Shown: positions 55,428 through 64,000 of the stretch, piece after piece
Position numbering within the stretch: position 1 is the stretch's first letter
Layout of the letters: the number at the start of each line of letters is the position of its first letter
Source: Anaerococcus vaginimassiliensis
Lineage (GTDB): Bacteria > Bacillota > Clostridia > Tissierellales > Peptoniphilaceae
Assembly (NCBI RefSeq): GCF_900626155.1
Contig: NZ_LR130844.1
Span: 925,940-989,939 of the forward strand
Direction of reading: 5' to 3'
Length of the DNA stretch: 64,000 nt
The notes under the pieces: generated by a model
The model's input: only the letters and a program-made list of their open reading frames with translations
The model's database searches: none
What the model was told of the DNA's origin: nothing
Made by a program: the position numbers and the translations under genes

Positions 55428-56297
55428 ATGGATATTTTAAGAAATTATTCATTTATAATAGTAGCTTTAGGCACAATAATTCTAGCCATGGCTACTGGTA
55501 TAATTGGTTCAATAAGCGTTTTAAAGGGGAAGTCTTTAATAGGTGATGCTATAGGTCATAGTACCTATCCTGGCATTGTCATTGCCTTTATGCTATCAAT
55601 GGAAAAATCTCCAATCATACTTTTGTTTGGGGCTGCCTTTGCAGGTGCTATATCATTTTTCTTAATTGATATTATTTCAAACAACTCAAAAATAGACCTT
55701 GATGCTACTTTAGCCATCGTATTATCAAGCTTTTTTGGACTAGGCATGGTTTTAAAAAGTTTTATCCAAGGCAATCCTGACTATGCTGGAGTTTCCCAAT
55801 CTGGTCTTAAAAACTATATTTTTGGCCAGGCTTCTTACATTATGAAAAACGATGTAAAGATAATATTTATAGTATCAATTTTTTCAATCTTAATGCTCAT
55901 AGCCTTTTATAAGGAAATAAAAGTCTATGTATTTGATGAAGTTTATGCAAAAACAATTGGAATAAATCCAGGGTTGATGAATACTGTGATTTTAATTGCG
56001 ACTATGCTTTTGATTACAACAGGACTTAAACTTGTTGGAGCAATATTGATTTCATCCATGCTTATAGTTCCTGCAATTACGGCCCTACAGTGGACAGATA
56101 GGTTTCATATTATGTTAATAATTGCAGGAGTATCTGGTGGAATTTCTGCATGTATAGGTACCTATATTTCCACAGCCTATGACGGTATGAGTACTGGATC
56201 TACAATTATTCTGATAATGAGCTTTATATCTTTATTATCAATGCTAGTTGGTCCAAGGGGGATAAGAAAAATGATTGTGAGGAAAAAATATGATTGA
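55428..56297 (+). CDS. Metal ABC transporter permease 1
   Basis: 289 residues with about eight hydrophobic helices. ABC-3 family marks GSISVLKGKSLIGDAIGHST and TGLKLVGAILISSMLIVPAI. It forms the channel with permease 2. The stop overlaps the next start by 8 bases. Confidence 0.93.
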   Translation: MDILRNYSFIIVALGTIILAMATGIIGSISVLKGKSLIGDAIGHSTYPGIVIAFMLSMEKSPIILLFGAAFAGAISFFLIDIISNNSKIDLDATLAIVLSSFFGLGMVLKSFIQGNPDYAGVSQSGLKNYIFGQASYIMKNDVKIIFIVSIFSILMLIAFYKEIKVYVFDEVYAKTIGINPGLMNTVILIATMLLITTGLKLVGAILISSMLIVPAITALQWTDRFHIMLIIAGVSGGISACIGTYISTAYDGMSTGSTIILIMSFISLLSMLVGPRGIRKMIVRKKYD

Positions 56298-57423
56298 TTT
56301 TCTAAGATACTCATTTATATCGAATTACCAAACCTTATTAGTGCTCTTAGTCACAGCTATAGCTTGCAGTCTTATTGGAGTTTTCTTGGTACTAAGGAGG
56401 CTATCAATGTTAGCTGATGCTATAAGCCACTCAATACTTCTTGGTATTGTAATTGCTTATTTTATCGTAAAGGATATTAGCTCAGTTTACCTAGTTTTTG
56501 GGGCGGCACTTTTTGGAATAATAACAGTATTTTCTGTAGAATCTTTATCGAAGACAAAACTTGTAAAAAATGATGATGCTGTGGGTATTGTTTTTCCAAT
56601 GTTTTTCGCCTTGGCAGTTATACTTATAACAAAGTATGCGAGAAATGTCCACCTTGATGTGGACGTCGTCCTCATGGGAGAGGTCATAATGGCACCTCTA
56701 AATACTATGAATTTCTTTGGTTATGAAATTCCAAAATCCCTTTTTGAAATGTCTGTGATAGGGATATTAAACTTAGCCTTTATTATAGTTTTCTTTAAAG
56801 AGCTAAAACTAACAACCTTTGATACAGAATTTGCAAAAATTGCAGGATTTTCAGAAGTACTTTTATTCTACGCCCTAATGACACTTACTTCATTTACAAC
56901 GGTGGTCGCCTTTGAGGCTGTGGGAGCTATTTTGGTAATATCATTTCTAATAGCACCTGCCGCAAGTGCATACTTGATAAGCAAAAATCTAAGGGTCATG
57001 ATCATAATATCAGTCCTTTACTCAATAATAAATTCTGTTTTAGGATTTTTATTAGCCATGTATTTCAACCTATCTATGTCTGGAATGTCAGCAACCATGG
57101 CAGGAATTACTTTTCTTCTTACATTTTTATTTAACAAAAATGGATTTTTGATGAAAATATTAAGGCGTAAGAAAGATCATGTGGAATTTAAAAAGGATAC
57201 ATTTGTGATTCACGTTGGCAACCACCAAGAAAGAGCAAATGCAAGTGATGAGTTAGGACTTACAACAATCGCTAAGCATCTATCATGGCGAAAAGAAGAT
57301 ATAGAAAAATATAGTAAAATTTTGATATCAGAAAAAAAGATAAAAGTTGATGGAGACGTTTATAAACTAACTGAAAAGGGTAGAATATTATATATAAATT
57401 TGTTAAAAGATTACGCGCTATGA
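56290..57423 (+). CDS. Metal ABC transporter permease 2 with C-terminal winged-helix domain
   Basis: 377 residues. Residues 1-285 are an ABC-3 permease (LIGVFLVLRRLSMLADAISH, then FEAVGAILVISFLIAPAA). The extra ~85 residues carry a winged-helix-like segment (LTTIAKHLSWRKEDIEKYSK, then ILISEKKIKVDGDVYKLTEK). A permease fused to a DtxR-like DNA-binding tail recalls chlamydial YtgC-YtgR. Here a full DtxR-type gene follows separately, so the tail may be regulatory or degenerate. Confidence 0.88.
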   Translation: MIDFLRYSFISNYQTLLVLLVTAIACSLIGVFLVLRRLSMLADAISHSILLGIVIAYFIVKDISSVYLVFGAALFGIITVFSVESLSKTKLVKNDDAVGIVFPMFFALAVILITKYARNVHLDVDVVLMGEVIMAPLNTMNFFGYEIPKSLFEMSVIGILNLAFIIVFFKELKLTTFDTEFAKIAGFSEVLLFYALMTLTSFTTVVAFEAVGAILVISFLIAPAASAYLISKNLRVMIIISVLYSIINSVLGFLLAMYFNLSMSGMSATMAGITFLLTFLFNKNGFLMKILRRKKDHVEFKKDTFVIHVGNHQERANASDELGLTTIAKHLSWRKEDIEKYSKILISEKKIKVDGDVYKLTEKGRILYINLLKDYAL

Positions 57424-57431
57424 GGTAAACT

Positions 57432-57836
57432 ATGAATTCTATCAGGCAAGATTACATCCAAGCCATATACAGGCTTTCAAAAGATAAGGGATATACAAAT
57501 AATAAAAGCATATCTGATTATTTTTCAATAAGCAGGCCATCTGTTAGTGAAATGATTAAAAAACTAGTAGAAGATGGCTTAGTAATCCAAGATAAAAACA
57601 AGATATATCTAAGTGACCTAGGAGATAGGGCTGCTAAGGAAGTTTTATCAAAACACAGAATATGGGAATTTTTCCTTGTTAATGTCTTAGGTCTTGATGG
57701 GGAAGTTATCCATGACCAATCAGATTTATTAGAGCATGTCACAAGTGATGAAATGTTTCTTGCTTTAAATAAGTTTCTAGACTACCCTAAAAAATCTCCC
57801 AAGGGAAAAAGAATCTACACAAACGAGAATAAATAA
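57432..57836 (+). CDS. DtxR/MntR-family metal-dependent repressor
   Basis: 134 residues. The N-terminal winged helix is clear (RQDYIQAIYRLSKDKGYTNN, then DYFSISRPSVSEMIKKLVED). The dimer and metal region has HDQSDLLEHVTSDEM, but the usual CPHG is SPKG. Probably responds to Mn(II) or Fe(II) and binds GTTAGGC-AC-GCCTAAC at 53716. Last gene of the operon. Confidence 0.9.
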   Translation: MNSIRQDYIQAIYRLSKDKGYTNNKSISDYFSISRPSVSEMIKKLVEDGLVIQDKNKIYLSDLGDRAAKEVLSKHRIWEFFLVNVLGLDGEVIHDQSDLLEHVTSDEMFLALNKFLDYPKKSPKGKRIYTNENK

Positions 57837-57870
57837 AAATGTTAGAGGCAAGTTAAAATTTATGTATATA

Positions 57871-57907
57871 AACCTCCTGATTAGATAAAGAGAGACTAAT
57901 CAGGAGG
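57871..57907 (+). promoter_or_regulatory. Hairpin that hides a ribosome site
   Basis: CTCCTGATTAG (about 57873-57883) pairs with CTAATCAGGAG (about 57895-57905). The second arm contains the AGGAGG ribosome site of the 29-residue ORF at 57915. This could control translation, or be an operon-end hairpin. Confidence 0.45.
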
Positions 57908-57914
57908 AATTTTT

Positions 57915-58004
57915 ATGCCAAGTAAAAAAACAGAAACAAGAAGAAGCAAAAAGACCACAAGCTATGACTTGCGATCTTTTTGCCTTGATGAAATAATCAA
58001 GTAA
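57915..58004 (+). CDS. Possible 29-residue peptide or gene fragment
   Basis: ATG at 57915 with AGGAGG at correct spacing. Basic start (MPSKKTETRRSKKT), stop at 58002. The 3' half (GACTTGCGATCTTTTTGCCT, then TGATGAAATAAT) resembles 53091-53120 after the mgtA pseudogene, so it may be a relic. Function unknown. Confidence 0.35.
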   Translation: MPSKKTETRRSKKTTSYDLRSFCLDEIIK

Positions 58005-58071
58005 AAGCTACTTAGAAAAGTCGATAGATTTTACTATATGATATAATATAAACATGATAATCCCGTATTAA

Positions 58072-60174
58072 ATTGTTTGGGATAAATATGATAAGATTGT
58101 TTTAATCTCAGATGAATCTCACCATATAAATACTGTTACTAAGGGTCTTACAAAAAGTGAAAAAACAAACCTAGAAGAAAATGCCAAAAGCTGGGAATAC
58201 ACAATTGAAAAAATATTTAGAGCAAATAGAGATAATGCCTTGTTAGAATTTACAGCAACTGCTGACTTGAAAGACCCTAATGTTGAGAAGAAATATTTGG
58301 ATAAAATTGTATATGATTACACCTTATCTAAGTTTAGAGAAGGTGGATATACTAAAGATTTTAATAATATGCAAGGTGATTATGGCAGGTGGACAAGAAC
58401 GCTGCTATCGCTTGTAATAAGTGAATATAGGAGACATTTGTTTGGAGACAATAGTCAAAATATAAAACCTGTTGTTTTATTAAAATCAAAAACTATTAAA
58501 GAGTCAAAAGCATTTTATGATGATTTTTACCAAAAATTGAATAATCTCAAGGCTGATGAAATTCTAAAATATAAGGATTCTGATAATGAATACCTTAGAA
58601 ATTCTATAGATTATTTTCTAAATAAAGACCCAAGTCTAAATGCTCTTGTATCTGATATAAAATTAGGATTTGCAACTGAAAACTCTATAATATTAAATTC
58701 TAAGAGTGAATCTGAAGAAAAGGAAAAACAGGTTGCTGTAAACTCTCTTGAAGCAAAAGATAATCCATATAGAATAATCTTCACAGTTGATATGCTAAAT
58801 GAGGGTTGGGATGTATTAAATCTTTTTGATATTGTAAGGTTGTATGAAACAAGAGATGGAAAAAATGGGAAGCCTGGGAAAACAACTATTAGTGAAGCTC
58901 AACTAATAGGTCGTGGAGCCAGGTATTGTCCATTTAAAATTGAAGATGATCAGCCAAGAAATAAGCGTAAATATGATTATGATATATCTAATGAAAATAG
59001 GATATTGGAAACACTCTTGTATCATTCAATGCAGGATTCACGATATATTGGTGAGTTAAGGTATGCTCTAAAACAGACAGGTTTATTAGCAGATGCTCCG
59101 ATGGAAACAAATTATATATTGAAAGATGAATTTAAACAAACAGATTTTTTCAGAGAAGCCTATGTATTTTCAAATAGAAAAGTTGAAAAGTCAAGAAAGT
59201 CAGTCACAGGAATAGATAAAAATATACAAAATAGTTATTGCCAGCATAAAGTTTCAACAGGAAGTTCTTTTATATATGGATTGTTTGATGAGGGAAAAGT
59301 AAAGGCTAATGGGATGACTAATACTTTTAACTATGAATTTAAAAATATACCTTTAAATATTGCTGAAGGTGCAATGTCAAATTTTGAGGTCTTAAAATTC
59401 AATACACTTAAATCATATTTTCCTAACTTAAAATCAAAGAAAGAATTTTTACAATCTGAAAGTTATTTAGGAAATATAAGTTTACAAATAGAAAGTCCAT
59501 ATAAAAAATTGCAAGCTAAGGATATCTATGATGGAACAATTAAAATACTTAAAGAAATATCATTATATCTACAAAAATTAGAGACTGAGTATGAAGGGAC
59601 TAAGGAATTCTACGCTAAGAGGATTTACGAGGTTTTAAAAGATAAAAAAATATATATATCTAATCCACATGGTGAAGGAGTAGGAGTATCTCAATCCATG
59701 ATTGCAAATGAAAATGTTTTGGATTTATCATACGAGCCATGGTATGTCTATAATGATAATTATGGAACAGGTGAAGAAAAAGCATTTGTGAAATACTTTA
59801 AAGGGATAGTTAAGGATTTAAGAAGTAAATATGATGAAATTTATTTGGTAAGAAATGAGAGAATTCCGTCCTTGGCTATTTATGAATTTGATACAGGAGA
59901 AAGATTTGAGCCTGACTTCTTGTTATTCCTACAAAAAAAAGGCACAGATGGATATCTGCAAGAGCAAATCTATATTGAGCCTAAGGGAAGCCATTTACTA
60001 GAAAAAGACAAGTGGAAAGAAGATTTTCTGTTGAAAATTGAGGAGCAAGGAATACCAAATAAAACGTATGTGGACGATAATAAATATAGGATAGTAGGAC
60101 TTCCATTCTTTAATAAGGAATATAAGATGGGAGAGTTTGAAAATGCAGTGTTCGAAAAAATAATTGATTTTTAG
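58072..60174 (+). pseudogene. Type III restriction-like helicase/nuclease, 5'-truncated
   Basis: The frame is open from 58072 with no start codon near it. It begins directly before the helicase DExH box (LISDESHH), so Walker A and the N-terminal third are lost. Later motifs are clear: IIFTVDMLNEGWDVLNLFDI, QLIGRGARYCPF and a C-terminal PD-(D/E)xK nuclease (RFEPDFLLF ... YIEPKGSH). Without motif I it should not hydrolyse ATP. A TTG at 58240 could start a still shorter product. No methylase gene is beside it. Confidence 0.8.
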
Positions 60175-60184
60175 GGAGTATAAA

Positions 60185-61741
60185 TTGACAATAACTATTG
60201 AAAAAATTAGATTGATAAATTTCAAACGATTTAAGGATTATACAATATGTCCAAACAAAAGATTAAATATATTAGTAGGCGATAATGAAGTCGGAAAAAG
60301 TTCCGTGTTAGAAGCTATTGAATTAGTATCATCTGGGAATGTAAGAAGAGTTGAAAATATAGGATTAGATAAACTAATGAATGTTGAATCAATATTGTGC
60401 TTCAATAAAAATAGAAAATATGAAAATTTGCCTGAAATGATAATAGAATTATTTTTAAAAGGAAAATTTGATCACACTATGAATGGAAAAAACAATTCAT
60501 TAGGTGTTATTTCAGACGGTATAAGATTAGTATGTTCTCCGAATGACGATTATAGAAATGAAATAAACGAATTTTTAAAAGAAGAAACTTTGGTATTTCC
60601 TTTTGAATACTATAAGATAAGATTTTCTACTTTTTCAGATGAAACTTATAGTGGCTACAAGAAGAAACTTAAAACTGTTTTAATTAATAGCAGTAATGTG
60701 GATTCTGAATATGCAACAAATAATTTCATAGAAAAAATGTATCAACGTTATACCGAAGAAAACGAGTTAGAGAGAATAGAACACAGAAGTAAGTTTAGAC
60801 AAATGAAGTTTAAATTTTGTGAAGAGAATCTTAAACTATTAAATTCAAGAGTTCCTTCCGACAAAAAATATAAATTTGCATTGCAAAACAATTATTCTAA
60901 AATATTTAGTAACGAGTTAATGATTTATGAAGACTCAATTGCTTTAAATAATAGAGGAACAGGAGAACAGGTATTAATTAAAACTGATTTCGCTTTAGAG
61001 AAAGCGGGTGAAAATATTGATGTTATCTTGTTTGAAGAACCAGAAAATCATTTGAGTCATACAAATTTAAAGAAACTAATATCAAATATAGAGAATAAGC
61101 AGACTGGACAAATTTTCGTTACTACACATAGTAGTTTGATAAGTACAGGATTAGATTTATTTAATTTGATTATTTTATCACACAAAAAAAATGATGTTCC
61201 ACTTTATCTGAAAACTCTAAATAAAGATACTTCAAATTATTTTTTAAAAGCGCCACCAGCAGGTATCTTAGAATTTATATTATCTTCAAAAGTAATTCTA
61301 GTGGAAGGCCCGTCAGAGTATATACTTTTTGATAGATTCTATAAATATATTACAGGCAGACATCTAAACGAAGATAGAATTTATGTTTTAGCTATTAGAG
61401 GCTTGAGCTTTAAGAGGTATTTGGATATAGCGAAAATAACAGGATCCAGGGTTGCCGTTATCACTGATAACGACTCAGATTACGAACAAAAGTGTATTAA
61501 AAAATATGAGAATTACAATTACGATAATATAGAAATATTTTTTGAAAATGATAATGATAAGCCAACGTTTGAATATTATATATATGATAAAAATAGATCT
61601 CTTTGTGAAACTAAATTTGGTGTAAATGCATTAGATCATATGCTGAAAAACAAAACGAATTCTGCTCTTATGTTAGCTGAAAGTGAAAACATAACAACAC
61701 CAAAGTATATAGAAAGGGCGATTAATTGGATAAGAAAGTAA
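60185..61741 (+). CDS. gajA: GajA-like OLD-family ATPase/TOPRIM nuclease (Gabija)
   Basis: 518 residues from TTG at 60185 (GGGAG upstream). N-terminal ABC-type ATPase: IRLINFKRFKDYTICPNKRL, Walker A VGDNEVGKSS near residue 40, NNRGTGEQVLI as signature, Walker B LFEEPENHLSH near 283. C-terminal TOPRIM: ILVEGPSEYILF (E near 373), IRGLSFKRY, TDNDSD (near 428). It overlaps a UvrD-like gene, giving the two-gene Gabija layout. Gabija GajA nicks DNA when phage infection depletes nucleotides. Confidence 0.85.
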   Translation: MTITIEKIRLINFKRFKDYTICPNKRLNILVGDNEVGKSSVLEAIELVSSGNVRRVENIGLDKLMNVESILCFNKNRKYENLPEMIIELFLKGKFDHTMNGKNNSLGVISDGIRLVCSPNDDYRNEINEFLKEETLVFPFEYYKIRFSTFSDETYSGYKKKLKTVLINSSNVDSEYATNNFIEKMYQRYTEENELERIEHRSKFRQMKFKFCEENLKLLNSRVPSDKKYKFALQNNYSKIFSNELMIYEDSIALNNRGTGEQVLIKTDFALEKAGENIDVILFEEPENHLSHTNLKKLISNIENKQTGQIFVTTHSSLISTGLDLFNLIILSHKKNDVPLYLKTLNKDTSNYFLKAPPAGILEFILSSKVILVEGPSEYILFDRFYKYITGRHLNEDRIYVLAIRGLSFKRYLDIAKITGSRVAVITDNDSDYEQKCIKKYENYNYDNIEIFFENDNDKPTFEYYIYDKNRSLCETKFGVNALDHMLKNKTNSALMLAESENITTPKYIERAINWIRK

Positions 61742-62754
61742 TTTTTGCAGTGGCGGGTTCAGGAAAAACTAGCCATATAGTTGAAAATTTATCGTTAAAT
61801 AAAAGAAGCTTAATTATAACATATACAACAGCTAATTATGACAACATAAAAGCAAAAATATTAAAGAAGTTCAATAATGAATTTCCAAGTAGTATAACTC
61901 TTATGACATATTTTCAGTTTTTATATTCATTTTGTTACAAACCTTTTTTATCCGATAGAATAAAAGCAAAAGGTATCATTTTTGAAAGCAATAAATATAA
62001 GTACTCAAAAAAAGAAAACCAGACCTATTATATGACGGATTCAGGATATTTTTATAGTAATAGACTTGCTTTTAGTTTTGAATTTTTTGGGATTCTTGAT
62101 GATATAAAACAAAGAATAGAAAAATACTTTGATGAATTAGTTATTGATGAAATTCAAGATATATCAGGTAGAGATTTTAATTTTCTATTAAATATAATGA
62201 ATTCTAGGATCAACATGCTTTTTGTTGGAGATTTTTTTCAGCATACTTTTGACACTAGCAGAGATGGTTCTGTTAATAAAAATTTATTTAATAATTATGA
62301 AAGTTACAAAAATAAATTTCTAATTAATGGCTTTACTGTTGATGAAACTACTCTAGATAAAAGTTGGAGATGCAATAATCTTACTTGCGATTTTATTAGA
62401 AAGAACTTAAATATAAATATCTTTTCCCATAGTAATTCAAGTGACAATATTAAAATTTCATATATAGATGAAAATAAAGAAATCAAAGAAATTTTAAATA
62501 ATGACAAAATTATAAAGTTACATTATGAAAATTCTAAAAAGCACGGATATAGTCATAAAAACTGGGGAGAAACCAAAGGGGAAGATCAATACAATGATAT
62601 TTGTATAATTTTGAATAAAACTACGGAAGAACTATTTTTAAATAATTCACTTAATAAATTAGCTCCATCAACAAAAAATAAATTATATGTAGCCCTCACC
62701 AGGGCTAGAAGGAATATATTTTTTATAAGCTATAAAAAATTACAAGATATTTAA
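61726..62754 (+). CDS. gajB: GajB-like UvrD-type helicase, short form
   Basis: 342 residues, shorter than the ~490 of the B. cereus GajB as I recall it. Starts at TTG 61726 inside the gajA end. Motif I VAGSGKTSHIV (residues 8-14), motif II VIDEIQDISGRDF (near 139), FVGDFFQHTFDTSRDG, DKSWRCNN and motif VI KLYVALTRARRNIFF near residue 320 are present. So the ATPase core is complete and the missing part is from the 1B/2B insert domains. Works with GajA. Confidence 0.8.
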   Translation: MDKKVIFAVAGSGKTSHIVENLSLNKRSLIITYTTANYDNIKAKILKKFNNEFPSSITLMTYFQFLYSFCYKPFLSDRIKAKGIIFESNKYKYSKKENQTYYMTDSGYFYSNRLAFSFEFFGILDDIKQRIEKYFDELVIDEIQDISGRDFNFLLNIMNSRINMLFVGDFFQHTFDTSRDGSVNKNLFNNYESYKNKFLINGFTVDETTLDKSWRCNNLTCDFIRKNLNINIFSHSNSSDNIKISYIDENKEIKEILNNDKIIKLHYENSKKHGYSHKNWGETKGEDQYNDICIILNKTTEELFLNNSLNKLAPSTKNKLYVALTRARRNIFFISYKKLQDI

Positions 62755-62756
62755 AA

Positions 62757-62881
62757 AAACTGGAACTGGACGGGACTAAAAATTTGAAAACGTCCTATAA
62801 TTAGGTGGATTTAGTGATATTAGAAAAAATAGAATATAGTATTTTGAATGTTTTTGAATACAGCTAACATTATAAAAAGAA
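62757..62881. repeat. Island right-end block, copy 2
   Basis: ACTGGAACTGGACGGGACTA to ATTTTGAATG (62841-62850) matches 48672-48770; 31 bases on comes the att core variant. Confidence 0.7.
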
Positions 62882-62893
62882 AAGTGGGAGTAG
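62882..62893. other. att core variant after island 2
   Basis: AAGTGGGAGTAG, 8 of 12 bases as in GAATGGGAATAA, at the same distance from the right-end block as 48802. It could derive from the guaA end of a different host (the codons would still read W-E-stop). Confidence 0.55.
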
Positions 62894-62980
62894 GACTAGT
62901 AAATAGAAGAAACTTAGTAAAAAATTATCACCAGTATTTTTATAAAATTGATGGAAATGAAGAGAATAGGAGGATAAAGT

Positions 62981-64000
62981 TTGAATGTGTATGAACCTTG
63001 TGAATGTATGATTTGTAAAAATAATAAAAATTTTGATATGCCTGAAGAGATTATTGAGTCTGTTTTGAAAAATAATTTAGTTCTTTTTTGTGGTGCAGGT
63101 ATAAGCACAGAGTCAAAATCCGTTTTTCCTGAATCATTTTACACCAATGTTTTACGTGAGATAGAAGATAAGACAAATAAGAAAGTTGATTTAGACACCA
63201 GTTTTTCTAGGCTAATGAGTTTATATATTGATACATTTCCCAATGGTCGTAGGAAATTGCTAAATAAAATCAAAGAAAAATTTGATTTTATAGATTCTTT
63301 TCCTCAATTATTAAATGCAGCTACTAGTTTTCATAGAGAAGTTGCTGCAAATCCTTTCATTCAAACGATAATTACAACAAATTGGGATACATATTTTGAA
63401 GATTATTGTGATTGTACGCCCGTAATTAATGATACTGATGCTACTTTATGGAATGTGTTTAAAAAAAGAGTGTTTAAAATACACGGATCAATTCATAATG
63501 TTGGATCAATAGTAGCTACTGAAAAGGATTATCTAGAATCATATAATAGACTTTCTAAGGATTTAATAGGAGATAGACTAAAAACTATTCTGGCGAGTAA
63601 TACTGTTGTCTTTATTGGTTTTTCCTTTGGAGATGAGGATCTTAATAGGTTGTTAGATATATTGTCTGAAAAAATGGGGGATTTTAGCAATCAATTTTAT
63701 TTAGTCACAATTGATGAAAAATGGAAAGAAAACGCAGACTCAAGATTAATCCCCATTATTACAGATGGAACTTATTTTATTCACCAATTAAACAATATAT
63801 TAATAGCAGAAGGAAGGCTTGTTTCAAGTGATATTTATGATTATGCAGAAGAACTTTTGTATTTTATCAAAGAAGAGCATATGAAGCTTTTTGAATCAAA
63901 TACATATAGAGATGAGATTAAAGCTTTTCCTGAATTACTATTATCAATAGCTTATCAAGATGCATTTATTCATGCTTTAGAAAGATGTGTTGCACATAGA
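62981..64000 (+). CDS. SIR2-domain defence protein, incomplete at window end
   Basis: At least 340 codons, open to the last base. The start TTG at 62981 follows AGGAGGA at correct spacing. SIR2 Rossmann motifs: LFCGAGIST near residue 37, TTNWDTYF near 133, FKIHGSIHN near 166, VVFIGFSFGDED near 211. SIR2 domains in defence systems (Thoeris ThsA, DSR, SIR2-HerA and others) degrade NAD. The C-terminal domain and any partner gene lie outside, so the system cannot be named. It is next to Gabija and begins a third island segment. Confidence 0.85.
   Translation, partial: MNVYEPCECMICKNNKNFDMPEEIIESVLKNNLVLFCGAGISTESKSVFPESFYTNVLREIEDKTNKKVDLDTSFSRLMSLYIDTFPNGRRKLLNKIKEKFDFIDSFPQLLNAATSFHREVAANPFIQTIITTNWDTYFEDYCDCTPVINDTDATLWNVFKKRVFKIHGSIHNVGSIVATEKDYLESYNRLSKDLIGDRLKTILASNTVVFIGFSFGDEDLNRLLDILSEKMGDFSNQFYLVTIDEKWKENADSRLIPIITDGTYFIHQLNNILIAEGRLVSSDIYDYAEELLYFIKEEHMKLFESNTYRDEIKAFPELLLSIAYQDAFIHALERCVAHR

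Noticed and set aside
58240-60174. Intact 644-residue restriction protein starting at TTG 58240
   Set aside because: Family sequence, including DESHH, is readable upstream to 58072, so the TTG start would be internal to a 5'-truncated gene.
1-64000. tRNA or rRNA genes
   Set aside because: I looked for cloverleaf-type and rRNA-conserved stretches by eye and found none; a tRNAscan or Infernal run would settle it.

Overview
The window is low-GC Firmicutes-type DNA. The best guess is an anaerobic Gram-positive coccus of the Anaerococcus/Peptoniphilus group (Tissierellia). This rests on the B. subtilis-like housekeeping order nfeD-floA-phoH-ybeY-dgkA-cdd-era-recO-glyQ-glyS-ppsR-guaA without its sporulation genes, on oleate hydratase, on a giant 2-hydroxyacyl-CoA dehydratase activase, on Gram-positive surface proteins, and on dense intergenic repeats. 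The genus is inference.

Layout. 1-9.3 kb: tail of an IS3-family element, ohyA with a TetR regulator, an HTH replication-initiator-like gene, two unknown genes, an XRE membrane regulator, a complete IS3-family copy, and many copies of a ~130-150 bp palindromic intergenic repeat. 9.35-13.6 kb: the 1422-aa activase. 13.9-20.5 kb: an endolysin-like amidase and a YvrJ-type membrane peptide (minus strand), a divergent alternative sigma factor, a possible ComK-like protein, two cell-wall proteins, a lipoprotein, and a DUF1659/DUF2922 pair. 20.6-21.7 kb: a dense repeat cluster. 21.8-33.4 kb: the conserved housekeeping operon ending in guaA, including a YbeY-DgkA-PAP2 triple fusion and a phoH gene that appears to start at AUU.

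33.4-64 kb is accessory DNA stacked behind the 3' end of guaA. The last 12 bases of guaA recur at 48802, and a variant recurs at 62882. Both recurrences are preceded, at exactly the same distance, by the same element-end block, so at least two integrated islands lie in tandem and a third begins. Island 1 carries a MarR/DUF2798 operon, XRE-Xis-integrase, a frameshifted VapE, an oriT candidate, three mobC copies (two broken), a relaxase remnant, an ApeA-type HEPN defence gene with a DUF4275 partner, and an XRE/two-component/ABC export operon. Island 2 carries a frameshifted MerR gene, a multiply broken MgtA-type ATPase, an intact manganese/iron/zinc ABC operon with its DtxR-type repressor and operator, a 5'-truncated type III restriction-like gene, and a Gabija pair. 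The third segment opens with a SIR2-domain gene that runs off the window.

The most interesting unexplained signal is a promoter-like motif, CGGGAA(A/G)-N14-(C/T)TATATA, with invariant spacing. It occurs only before the HTH gene (3432), before the YvrJ/amidase operon (minus strand, next to the sigma gene) and before the DUF1659/DUF2922 operon. I infer that these three transcription units form the regulon of the sigma factor at 15140: an uncharacterised sigma/holin-like/endolysin module.
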